7,238 bases of DNA from Altererythrobacter sp. (lineage in GTDB: Bacteria; Pseudomonadota; Alphaproteobacteria; Sphingomonadales; Sphingomonadaceae): the NCBI GenBank assembly GCA_024636575.1, contig JAGXGU010000155.1, forward strand, positions 1 through 7,238. The letters are read 5' to 3'. Of the stretch, positions 1 through 5,790 are shown piece by piece (within the stretch, counting starts at the first letter, position 1; the number at the start of each line of letters is the position of its first letter). The notes below the pieces were generated by a model. It saw only the letters and a program-made list of their open reading frames with translations. It was not told the origin of the DNA and searched no databases. The position numbers were made by a program, and so were the translations under genes.

Positions 1-388
1 GAGCATGGCTTGGATACATCGCGCCTGGATAGAGGGGGCCAGGATGGAGGGGGTCAGGATGGATTGCGGGCGCGATCTGCCGATGTCCCGCCGGGTGATC
101 GCGCATTGGATGATGCGGCGGATGGTCCATCGGTTGGAGTGCATGGTCGCCCTTATCGGCGCCGTGCATCTCATGCCGTTCGACCTCGATCTCAATGTCC
201 GGGTTCCGGGAACCGGGGATTTCCTGGACAACGGGCCGTTCTTCAAAAGTGACTTCGGGCCCGCCGGCTTGCGCCCACGCCGGGCCTGATGCGGCCATTG
301 CGGTTGAGGCCAGAGCTATGGCTATCATCGGGACAGCCATCGGGGCTATCCACTGGCGCGAAGTCTGGTTATCGGCACGCATCGGCAT
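1..388 (-). CDS. Exported His/Pro-rich protein, C-terminus cut by window edge
   Basis: A reading frame on the minus strand is open from an ATG at 388 to the window edge, 129 codons without a stop, so the gene continues outside. Residues 1-40 look like a Sec signal peptide: a short charged start, a hydrophobic stretch at about 14-32 and a likely cleavage after AWA-Q (residues 37-40). The mature part starts acidic (residues 45-75), then becomes very rich in His and Pro: eleven His lie between residues 72 and 129, including HPPHHP at 89-94, and a five-residue HP/YP repeat follows from 110. AAGGA lies 3 bases before the ATG at 388 and 9 bases before a second ATG at 382, so 382 may be the real start. 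In sphingomonads, exported proteins with such a His/Pro-rich region often carry a glycine-zipper segment further on; that part would be outside the window, so the family is a guess. Metal binding is possible but not shown. The open frame and signal peptide make a real gene likely. Confidence 0.72.
   Translation of the reverse strand, partial: MPMRADNQTSRQWIAPMAVPMIAIALASTAMAASGPAWAQAGGPEVTFEERPVVQEIPGSRNPDIEIEVERHEMHGADKGDHALQPMDHPPHHPMRDHPAGHRQIAPAIHPDPLHPGPLYPGAMYPSHA
2..61 (-). repeat. Tandem 15-bp repeat encoding HPxPL/YPxxM pentapeptides
   Basis: Two adjacent 15-bp units (32-46 and 47-61) differ at one base; on the coding strand each reads CATCCTG(A/G)CCCCCTC. Two more diverged units of the same length follow at 17-31 and 2-16. 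They encode HPDPL, HPGPL, YPGAM and YPSHA in the exported His/Pro-rich protein. The 15-base period keeps the frame, which suggests expansion within the gene. The array may continue beyond the window. Confidence 0.7.
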
Positions 389-505
389 TTTTCCTTCGGC
401 AGGCGAGGTCGATTCCCGGAATTAACCGAAAATCTACCACTACCCCTGGCAGGAAACCAAGGTTTCCCTCGCCAATGTCCCGAATTGGGCCGTTATCGCG
501 CCCGC
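389..505 (-). promoter_or_regulatory. Upstream region and possible promoter of the His/Pro-rich protein gene
   Basis: This 117-bp gap separates the start of the His/Pro-rich gene from the stop of the methionine sulfoxide reductase gene, which points the same way. A weak sigma70-like pair is readable on the minus strand: TTGGTT (455-460) and TAGATT (431-436), 18 bases apart. A perfect inverted repeat at 452-467 overlaps the proposed -35. No clear terminator for the upstream gene was seen, so read-through is possible. The promoter call rests only on consensus resemblance. Confidence 0.3.
452..467. repeat. Perfect inverted repeat, 7-bp arms, possible operator
   Basis: GGAAACC-AA-GGTTTCC is a perfect dyad with 7-bp arms and a 2-base centre. 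The centre is too short for a good RNA hairpin, so a dimeric protein binding site is the more natural reading. It overlaps the proposed -35 element of the His/Pro-rich protein gene. No regulator gene lies beside it. Confidence 0.45.
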
Positions 506-988
506 TTAAATACGCGGCGAAAGCAATTGCGCCAGCGCCTCGATACCGGCGGCGTCCTCGGCGTCGAACCGGGCGAGGTCGGGGCTATCCAGATCGATCA
601 CCGCCAGCACTTTGCCGCCGCGAATGACCGGCACCACCAATTCGGACCGGCTGGCGGCATCGCAGGCGATATGGCCGGGAAAGGCGTGAACATCTTCGAC
701 CAATTTTGTCCTGCCATCGCGCGCCGCAGTTCCGCACACGCCCTGGCCCAGCGGAATCCGGATACAGGCTGGCCGTCCGACAAAGGGGCCGAGGACCAGC
801 TCGCCATCGACCATCCGATAGAATCCCGCCCAGTTCAGCGCCGGGAGGAATTCCGCCATCAGCGCCGCGACATTGGCCATATTGGCGATGGCATCGGGCT
901 CATCACTGGTAATCGCGTCGCAGGATTGCACCAGCTGGCGGTAGAGTTCCGGCTTGGGCAGATCGGCATCGGGACTAAAATCGAACAT
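506..988 (-). CDS. msrC: Free methionine-(R)-sulfoxide reductase (fRMsr, GAF domain)
   Basis: This 160-residue protein is a single GAF domain of the YebR/MsrC type, which reduces free L-methionine-(R)-sulfoxide in the cytoplasm, normally with thioredoxin as the electron source. The family signature is intact: Cys75, Cys85 and Cys109, spaced 10 and 24 residues apart, exactly as the three redox cysteines of the E. coli enzyme (84, 94, 118). Other family landmarks are NWAGFY (52-57), the IPLGQGVCGTA segment (78-88), the SELVVPV strand (115-121) and the VLAVIDLDSP strand (128-136). The length matches the E. coli protein (165). I chose the ATG at 988 because GAGGA lies 7 bases upstream and family alignment starts there; the frame stays open to a TTG at 1054, but that extension is low-complexity and lacks an RBS. 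It is divergent from the PQQ-type dehydrogenase gene. Regulation by oxidative stress is plausible but not visible. Confidence 0.93.
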   Translation of the reverse strand: MFDFSPDADLPKPELYRQLVQSCDAITSDEPDAIANMANVAALMAEFLPALNWAGFYRMVDGELVLGPFVGRPACIRIPLGQGVCGTAARDGRTKLVEDVHAFPGHIACDAASRSELVVPVIRGGKVLAVIDLDSPDLARFDAEDAAGIEALAQLLSPRI

Positions 989-1036
989 CGGGTATTCCTC
1001 TGGCCGGCTGGCCTGTAATCGTCTGGCCTGCAGGCG

Positions 1037-1062
1037 GCTGATACCGCGAAGCAAGTATCAGC
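1037..1062. repeat. Inverted repeat GCTGATAC-N10-GTATCAGC, possible operator
   Basis: Perfect 8-bp arms at 1037-1044 and 1055-1062 flank a 10-base spacer, giving an 18-bp centre-to-centre distance, close to two helical turns. The arms bracket the proposed -10 and spacer of the msrC promoter, so a bound dimer could block it. As RNA it could also fold into a hairpin, but no U-run follows on either strand, which argues against a terminator. Confidence 0.5.
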
Positions 1063-1083
1063 GCCAAGTAACGCGGCCAAGTA
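1051..1083 (+). repeat. Three short direct repeats, (G)CAAGTA type
   Basis: GCAAGTA (1051-1057), GCCAAGTA (1063-1070) and GCCAAGTA (1076-1083) recur with a 12-13 base period between two divergent genes. The first copy overlaps the right arm of the inverted repeat. Regular spacing near one helical turn could place a regulator on one DNA face, but the units are short and chance is not excluded. Confidence 0.4.
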
Positions 1084-1132
1084 CCAGAACAGACCATTGC
1101 CGCAATCCGTTCGTTGCCTTATCTGGGGGCGC

Positions 1133-2590
1133 ATGAGCACAAAACGCAAGATACTCGCCTGGGTCGTCGGCCTGATTGTCCTGATTGCCCTGGTCCTTTT
1201 CTGGCTGACGCGCGGGGACAAGGCCGATCTTTCAGTGATGGATGTTTCCGGGGATGATCCGGTTCTCGAAGAACCCAACGCGGAATCGATCCCGACGATC
1301 AATATCGCCAAGCCGGTCGGCTGGCCGGCAGATGCTGTGCCGACCGCTGCAGAGGGGCTTGCGGTCAACCGGTTTGCTGAAGGGCTCGATCATCCCCGTG
1401 TGATCCACACCCTGCCCAATGGGGATGTCCTGGTCACCCTGACCCGTGCACCGGCCAGCGGCGATGGCGGCGGAATTACCGCGTGGATCGCCAATCTGTT
1501 GATGTCGCGGGCGGGGGCGACGGGCGAATCGGCCAACAAGTTGGTGCTGCTGCGCGACACGGACGGCGACGGTAGCGCGGACGAACAATTGACCCTGCTC
1601 GATGATCTCGATTCGCCGTCTGGTATCGCGTGGCGCGGCGGCAAACTGTACCTCGCCAATCATGACGAGCTGCTGGAGTATGATTATGAACTGGGCACAG
1701 CCAGCACCACGGGCGATCCCAGAAAACTGATGGATTTGCCCGCCGCCGGAAATCACTGGATGCGCAACATCACGCTCAGCCCCGATGGCAAGAATATCTA
1801 TGTCGCGGTTGGCTCTGCTTCCAACATCGGTGAAAACGGGATGGAAGTGGAAAAAGGCCGCGCCGCGATCTGGGAATATGATCTGGAGGCGGGCCGCCAG
1901 CGGATGTTCGCTACTGGCCTGCGCAATCCTAATGGACTGGACTGGAGCCCGTGGAGCGGCGAATTATGGACCACGGTCAACGAACGCGACATGCTCGGGT
2001 CAGATCTGGTGCCCGATTATCTGACCAATGTGCCGGTGGGCGTGAATTACGGCTGGCCGTGGGTCTATTACAAGGACACGCTGGACCAGCGGGTGAAGGC
2101 GCCGATGCCGGCCTATACGACGGAATATTCCCGCCGCCCCGAATATGCGATGGGGCCGCATGTGGCCGCGCTGGGGCTCGCTTTCAGCGAAGAAGGCAGC
2201 ACCATGGGGGCCAAATTCAGCAATGGTGCCTTCATCGCGCGCCATGGATCGTGGAACCGCAAGCCGGCATCGGGTTATGACGTAGTCTATGTGGCCTTTG
2301 ACGAACGGGGCAATCCGCTGGGCAAGCCGGTGCCGGTCCTGACCGGCTTCCTCAACGATGATGGCACCACCAAAGGCCGCCCGACGTGGGTCGATTTCGC
2401 GGCCGATGGTTCCTTGCTGGTCAGCGACGATACGGCCGGGATCATCTGGCGGGTGACTGCACCGGGCGCAAAGCCGATGGCGGCGATCACGCCGCCGGTC
2501 CGCCGGTCATTGCCGCCGCAGCGAAGCCTGCAGGGTGATCCGCGCGCGCGTTTCGTGGAGGATTATGCGCGCGAACAGATCGCCGAATAA
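1133..2590 (+). CDS. PQQ-dependent sugar (sorbosone-type) dehydrogenase-like protein, membrane-anchored
   Basis: This 485-residue protein resembles the soluble glucose/sorbosone dehydrogenase beta-propeller family, whose members oxidise sugars or aldehydes with PQQ in the periplasm. Residues 1-6 are basic and 8-26 form one membrane helix with no obvious cleavage site, so it is probably a signal anchor with the propeller outside. Family landmarks follow: LDHPRVI (85-91), PSGIAW (162-167), AGNHWMRN (205-212) with a His where the family has its catalytic His, SPDGKNIYVAVGS (216-228), GLRNPNGLDWSP (262-273), VNYGWPW (304-310), GSWNR (372-376) and a final blade around 415-442. An Asp-rich loop DTDGDGSAD (142-150) looks like a calcium site. 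I chose the ATG at 1133, just before the basic start of the membrane helix, with GGGGG 3 bases upstream; a TTG at 1097 is in frame but adds residues unlike the family. No PQQ synthesis genes are in the window. Substrate unknown; PQQ use is inferred from family. Confidence 0.82.
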   Translation: MSTKRKILAWVVGLIVLIALVLFWLTRGDKADLSVMDVSGDDPVLEEPNAESIPTINIAKPVGWPADAVPTAAEGLAVNRFAEGLDHPRVIHTLPNGDVLVTLTRAPASGDGGGITAWIANLLMSRAGATGESANKLVLLRDTDGDGSADEQLTLLDDLDSPSGIAWRGGKLYLANHDELLEYDYELGTASTTGDPRKLMDLPAAGNHWMRNITLSPDGKNIYVAVGSASNIGENGMEVEKGRAAIWEYDLEAGRQRMFATGLRNPNGLDWSPWSGELWTTVNERDMLGSDLVPDYLTNVPVGVNYGWPWVYYKDTLDQRVKAPMPAYTTEYSRRPEYAMGPHVAALGLAFSEEGSTMGAKFSNGAFIARHGSWNRKPASGYDVVYVAFDERGNPLGKPVPVLTGFLNDDGTTKGRPTWVDFAADGSLLVSDDTAGIIWRVTAPGAKPMAAITPPVRRSLPPQRSLQGDPRARFVEDYAREQIAE

Positions 2591-2593
2591 TTG

Positions 2594-2629
2594 GCGCAGC
2601 GCGCGCGGTGATTACCCCGCGAGCTGCGC
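2594..2629. terminator. GC-rich hairpin at the convergent junction
   Basis: The two convergent genes end 21 bases apart. A nested dyad covers the junction: outer arms GCGCAGC (2594-2600) and GCTGCGC (2623-2629), inner arms CGCGG (2604-2608) and CCGCG (2617-2621), with an 8-base loop. It overlaps the last codons and stop of the acyl-CoA dehydrogenase gene. No T-run follows on either strand, so it is not a classical intrinsic terminator; it may still stop or stabilise either transcript. Confidence 0.35.
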
Positions 2630-4354
2630 TGCGGTTAGCGCGTAAAGCCCGCCCGCACCCGCAATTGCCGATGCTTTCAGTCCGGCGGCTTCCGGGACGA
2701 TGTGATCGAGGAAGAAGCGCGTCGTGGCCGGTTTGACCGCGGTCAGTGATGGCGCAGCGCCCGCTTCGACTGCGCGTTTCTGGCGCAGCATCTGCCATCC
2801 GGCGACGGCGACGGCGCACATTTCGCAGAAGGGAACGCTGCCGGCCAGGCGGTCATCCAGGCTGGCTTCGTCCCGCATCCATACGCCGATTGCCCCGCAA
2901 TCGCCCGCCAGCCCTCGCAGGGCAGGCTCGTCCGCGCTGTCCCGCGCGATGTCGGCCATCAATGCTGCGAATACCGCGCCATCCTCGAAACCCAGTTTCC
3001 GCGTGACCAGATCGGCCGCCTGGATACCGTTGGTGCCTTCATAGATTGGCGCGATCCGGGCGTCGCGGTAATGCTGCGCCGCCCCGGTTTCCTCGACAAA
3101 GCCCATTCCGCCATGCACCTGCACGCCGATACTGGCCACTTCGACCCCGGTATCGGTGCCCCACGCCTTGATCAGCGGCACCAGCACTTCCGCGCGGCGC
3201 GCACAGGCCTCGTCGCCCAAAGTGCCGCGATCGACCTGACCCGCAGTGTAATAGAGCAGCGCGCGCATCCCTTCCGTCAGCGCCTTCATCCGCATGATCA
3301 TGCGGCGCACATCCGGGTGTTCGATGATTGCCACGGCGGCGCGGTCCGGCGAACCGGCGCGGGCGGATTGCACCCGGTCCGCCGCGTAATGGACCGCCTG
3401 CTGCAATGCGCGTTCGGCAATCTGCACGCCCTGGCTGCCGACATTGATCCGCGCGGAATTCATCATCGTGAACATGGCTGCCAGTCCGCGGTTCTCCGCC
3501 CCGACCAACTCGCCGATGCATTCACCATTGTCGCCGTAAGACATGACGCAGGTGGGCGATGCGTTGATGCCCAGCTTGTGTTCCAGGCTGACGCAGCGCA
3601 GATCATTCCTGCCGCCGAGCGAGCCATCGGCATTCACGTGGTATTTGGGCACGGTGAACAGGGAAATTCCCCGCGTTCCTTCCGGCGCGCCGGGCGTGCG
3701 GGCCAGCACCAGGTGGATGATGTTCTTCGCCAGTTCATGTTCGCCCCAGGTGATGTAGATTTTCTGGCCGGTGATGCGGTATTTGCCGGCATACGGCCCG
3801 TCCTCAATCGGCATGGCCGTGCTGCGCAGGGCACCGACATCGCTGCCTGCCTGCGGCTCGGTCAAATTCATGGTGCCCGACCATTCGCCGCTTACCAGCT
3901 TGGGCAGATACATTGCCTTTTGCGCGTCGCTGCCATGGTCTTCCAATGCTTCGATTGCCCCGATGGACAGCATCGGCAGCAGGTTGAAGGCGAAATTGGC
4001 GGTGCCCAGATTTTCCAGGACATTGCAGCCCAGCGTGCTGGGCAGGCCCTGTCCGCCGAATTCGGCGGGGGCGGAAATCGCGTTCCAGCCCTGTTCGACA
4101 TAGGCCTCGTAAGCATCGGCAAAACCATCCGGCAGGCGCACGACGCCGTTTTCCAGCTGCGCACCCTGGGTATCGCCGATCCGGTTGAGCGGAGCCCACT
4201 CGCCCGCTGAAAATGCACCGATTCCGTCCACGATCGCTTCGACCATGTCGGGTTCTGCTGCGGCAAAGCGTTCGCTCTGGGCCAGTTCCCCGATCCCGGC
4301 GCAGACATTGATGGCGAGCAATTGGTCCTGGGTGGGGGGCGTAAAGGGGGTCAC
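2612..4354 (-). CDS. Acyl-CoA dehydrogenase, DmdC-like (C-terminal-domain subgroup)
   Basis: This 580-residue flavoprotein belongs to the larger acyl-CoA dehydrogenases (about 590 residues) that include 3-methylmercaptopropionyl-CoA dehydrogenase DmdC. Such enzymes introduce an alpha,beta double bond into acyl-CoA and pass electrons to ETF. Landmarks in order: the subgroup N-terminal region (1-80), the N-terminal acyl-CoA dehydrogenase domain, an FAD/substrate segment MNLTEPQAGSDVGAL (162-176), ITGQKIYITWGEHE (194-207), a helical domain from about 285, HGGMGF (414-419), and IYEGTNGIQAADL (437-449), where Glu439 is the expected catalytic base. The subgroup C-terminal extension fills about 460-580. 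The start is a GTG at 4354, supported by AAGGA 7 bases upstream and by family-like N-terminal residues. Most sphingomonad copies act in fatty-acid or unknown acyl-CoA oxidation; nothing here points to DMSP demethylation, so I give no symbol. Convergent with the PQQ-type gene, divergent from tsaC. Confidence 0.92.
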   Translation of the reverse strand: MTPFTPPTQDQLLAINVCAGIGELAQSERFAAAEPDMVEAIVDGIGAFSAGEWAPLNRIGDTQGAQLENGVVRLPDGFADAYEAYVEQGWNAISAPAEFGGQGLPSTLGCNVLENLGTANFAFNLLPMLSIGAIEALEDHGSDAQKAMYLPKLVSGEWSGTMNLTEPQAGSDVGALRSTAMPIEDGPYAGKYRITGQKIYITWGEHELAKNIIHLVLARTPGAPEGTRGISLFTVPKYHVNADGSLGGRNDLRCVSLEHKLGINASPTCVMSYGDNGECIGELVGAENRGLAAMFTMMNSARINVGSQGVQIAERALQQAVHYAADRVQSARAGSPDRAAVAIIEHPDVRRMIMRMKALTEGMRALLYYTAGQVDRGTLGDEACARRAEVLVPLIKAWGTDTGVEVASIGVQVHGGMGFVEETGAAQHYRDARIAPIYEGTNGIQAADLVTRKLGFEDGAVFAALMADIARDSADEPALRGLAGDCGAIGVWMRDEASLDDRLAGSVPFCEMCAVAVAGWQMLRQKRAVEAGAAPSLTAVKPATTRFFLDHIVPEAAGLKASAIAGAGGLYALTAAQLAG

Positions 4355-4449
4355 GTCAATTTCCTTGGCGGGCGGTTGCAGTTTAGTTCAATGCGTAATC
4401 GTCTCGGGAATATCTTGGCTTTTCTGCGCCCCACCTATAGCGGACAGGC
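4355..4449. promoter_or_regulatory. tsaC: Divergent promoter region, acyl-CoA dehydrogenase / tsaC
   Basis: This 95-bp gap must serve both genes. On the plus strand a TATAGC hexamer (4436-4441) resembles a -10 element, with TTGGCT (4415-4420) 15 bases upstream, shorter than ideal. It would place the tsaC transcript start at or only a few bases before the ATG, fitting a leaderless or very short-leader mRNA. On the minus strand I see no convincing element; TAAACT (4380-4385) is only a weak -10 candidate. No strong inverted repeat was found. Confidence 0.3.
4362..4366 (-). promoter_or_regulatory. Ribosome binding site deciding the GTG start of the acyl-CoA dehydrogenase
   Basis: AAGGA on the minus strand sits 7 bases before the GTG at 4354. 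There is no ATG nearby in frame that would fit the family's N-terminus, so this site supports the GTG start. Confidence 0.65.
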
Positions 4450-5391
4450 ATGTCGGGCAAGAACGCTACGGAAACGCTGGGAGCAGACGCAGCCGGAATC
4501 GCCCGGGCCGCGCGAATCCTGCAATCCGGCGGTTTGGTCGCCGTCCCAACCGAGACTGTTTATGGCCTGGCTGCGCGGGCAGACGATACGGCGGCAGTCG
4601 CGAAAATCTATGCGGCAAAGGGGCGCCCCGGCTTCAATCCTTTGATCGTTCATGTCGATACGCTGACACAGGCGGAGGCGCTGGCCGAGTTTTCCGACCT
4701 GGCGCGGCAAATCGCCCGGGCAGCCTGGCCCGGCCCGCTGACGCTGGTTCTGCCAAGGCGGGCCGATGCGCCGCTGGCAGACGCGGTTTCCGCAGGCCTG
4801 CCGACCATTGCCCTGCGCATGCCGGCGCATCCGGTAATGCGAACGCTGATCCGGGAAAGCGGCTGCGTGTTGGCGGCGCCTTCGGCAAATTTGAGCAATG
4901 CCATCAGCCCGACCACCGCCGCCCATGTTGCTGCATCGCTCGGCGGACGGATCGATGCGATCCTGGATGGGGGGGCTTGTGAAAATGGTTTGGAATCAAC
5001 GATTCTGGCGGTCCGTCATGACGGCACTCTCGATATCTTGCGGCCCGGACCATTCGATTTGGCCCGGCTGCGCGGTTTTGGATCGGCGGCCGATAGACCT
5101 GCCGCAAATATCGAAGCGCCCGGGCAGTTGAGGTCGCACTATTCACCTGGAAAACCCGTGAGGCTGAATGCGGACAAGCCCCACCAAGATGAATTCATGA
5201 TCGGGTTCGGCGCTGTCGAGGGCCATTGCACCCTGTCCGCATCGGGCGATGTGGCGGAGGCGGGGGGAAATCTCTACGCAGCACTGCACGAAGCGGCGGC
5301 ATCGCAACTGCCCAGAATCGCGGTCGCGCCCATTCCGGCAGAGGGTATCGGAACGGCGATCAATGACCGCCTGCGCCGGGCTGCGGCATAA
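4450..5391 (+). CDS. tsaC: L-threonylcarbamoyladenylate synthase (Sua5/TsaC family)
   Basis: This 313-residue protein makes threonylcarbamoyl-AMP from threonine, bicarbonate and ATP, the first step of the universal tRNA modification t6A at position 37 of ANN-decoding tRNAs; it acts in the cytoplasm. The YrdC domain fills about 15-205: VPTETVYGLAARA (32-44), the nucleotide-binding KGRPGFNPL (57-65), WPGPLTLVL (93-101), LRMPAHP (122-128), PSANLSNAISPTTA (144-157), GLESTI (180-185) and ILRPG (196-200). A linker APGQLRSHYSP (223-233) matches the conserved Sua5 linker, and a shorter C-terminal Sua5-type domain follows (about 238-313). It is therefore the long Sua5 form rather than the YrdC-only form of E. 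coli; 'tsaC' is used in the broad sense. The ATG at 4450 fits the family, although the RBS (ACAGG, 1 base upstream) is poor. The other t6A genes (tsaB, tsaD, tsaE) are not in the window. Confidence 0.95.
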   Translation: MSGKNATETLGADAAGIARAARILQSGGLVAVPTETVYGLAARADDTAAVAKIYAAKGRPGFNPLIVHVDTLTQAEALAEFSDLARQIARAAWPGPLTLVLPRRADAPLADAVSAGLPTIALRMPAHPVMRTLIRESGCVLAAPSANLSNAISPTTAAHVAASLGGRIDAILDGGACENGLESTILAVRHDGTLDILRPGPFDLARLRGFGSAADRPAANIEAPGQLRSHYSPGKPVRLNADKPHQDEFMIGFGAVEGHCTLSASGDVAEAGGNLYAALHEAAASQLPRIAVAPIPAEGIGTAINDRLRRAAA

Positions 5392-5415
5392 GTCCCCTGG
5401 CGGGGGACGCTATTT
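5392..5415. terminator. Compact hairpin between tsaC and the lipoprotein gene, possibly bidirectional
   Basis: GTCCCC (5392-5397) and GGGGAC (5403-5408) form a perfect 6-bp stem with the 5-base loop TGGCG, starting directly after the tsaC stop. On the plus strand it is followed by GCTATTT, a short T-rich tail; on the minus strand by TTATGCC. The two genes converge with only 18 bases between stops, so one hairpin probably serves both. The weak T-runs limit confidence. Confidence 0.5.
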
Positions 5416-5742
5416 CCGGCCCGGTTCGACGGGAACGCCGGGGCTGAGCGCACGCATTTCCGCCTCCACCCCCTCCATATCGCGGCAGGCGCTGCGGTCG
5501 CCGTCTGAGCATTTCTCGCGCAATTTTTCGCGATCGCGGTCGAGCTTGCCCAGTTCCTCTTCGCGTTTGCGGATTTCCCGGCCGCGTTTCTCGTCTGATT
5601 CGGACTGGCTGGTGGTGGCCAGATCGACCGCCTTGCTCGCCACCTTTACCGGGGCGGTGACGACATCCAGCGCGGTTCTTGCAATGCAGCCGGGCAGCAG
5701 CAAGGCCGAACTCAAGGCCAACACGGGGATTACAATGCGCAT
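5410..5742 (-). CDS. Small coiled-coil lipoprotein, sphingomonad type, function unknown
   Basis: This 110-residue protein has a lipoprotein signal peptide: residues 1-15 are basic then hydrophobic, and the lipobox is LPGC with the lipidated Cys at 19. Ile at +2 suggests outer-membrane sorting by the E. coli Lol rule. A segment at 28-42 (VTAPVKVASKAVDLA) is followed by a strongly charged helix at about 48-78 that looks like a coiled coil. Two further cysteines, Cys78 and Cys86, sit in CSDGDRSAC and may form a disulfide. The C-terminus is Pro-rich. I chose the ATG at 5742: AAAGG lies 7 bases upstream and the signal peptide then has normal length; an ATG at 5763 has no RBS. It starts 48 bases after the stop of the head-GIN lipoprotein gene, so the two are probably one operon. 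Similar small lipoproteins seem common in this group, but no function is known to me. Confidence 0.82.
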   Translation of the reverse strand: MRIVIPVLALSSALLLPGCIARTALDVVTAPVKVASKAVDLATTSQSESDEKRGREIRKREEELGKLDRDREKLREKCSDGDRSACRDMEGVEAEMRALSPGVPVEPGRK

Positions 5743-5790
5743 GGTAATACCTTTCCTGCGCATCGTAGCCCCGGTTACCTTGGCCGTCGA

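Larger units (their letters stand above)
989..1132. promoter_or_regulatory. Divergent promoter region between msrC and the PQQ-type dehydrogenase gene
   Basis: This 144-bp region must hold start signals for both flanking genes. For msrC, TTGGCG (minus strand, 1062-1067) and TATCAG (1038-1043) are 18 bases apart. For the dehydrogenase, TTGCCG (1097-1102) and TATCTG (1120-1125) are 17 bases apart, which would leave a leader of only a few bases. Both pairs are weak matches. The region also holds an 8-bp inverted repeat, three CAAGTA direct repeats, and CTGGCCTG twice (1008-1015 and 1023-1030). Confidence 0.4.

Noticed and set aside
5..289. Plus-strand frames in the first 430 bases
   Set aside because: They are antisense to the signal-peptide-bearing minus-strand frame and show only Arg/Met-rich low-complexity sequence.
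989..1054. N-terminal extension of msrC to a TTG at 1054
   Set aside because: The added 22 residues are repetitive, have no RBS, and precede the point where the family normally starts; the ATG at 988 has a good RBS.
1097..1132. Upstream TTG start for the PQQ-type dehydrogenase
   Set aside because: It would put residues including Cys and Trp ahead of the basic start of the membrane helix; the ATG at 1133 fits better.
859..1368. Minus-strand frame across the msrC start and the PQQ-type gene start
   Set aside because: It overlaps the divergent promoter and two good coding starts in the wrong frame, with no recognisable motif.
3071..4210. Long plus-strand open frame (379 codons) opposite the acyl-CoA dehydrogenase
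   Set aside because: It is antisense to a full-length, motif-complete enzyme; its composition (rich in His, Arg, Gln) is typical of an antisense shadow in GC-rich DNA and no RBS or domain is seen.
2612..4354. Assignment of the acyl-CoA dehydrogenase as true DmdC of DMSP breakdown
   Set aside because: No dmdA, dmdB or dmdD is nearby and this subgroup is large and mostly uncharacterised, so only 'DmdC-like' is supported.
4185..4982. Plus-strand frame crossing the acyl-CoA dehydrogenase start and the tsaC start
   Set aside because: It overlaps two well-supported genes and the intergenic gap, and the translation shows no domain.
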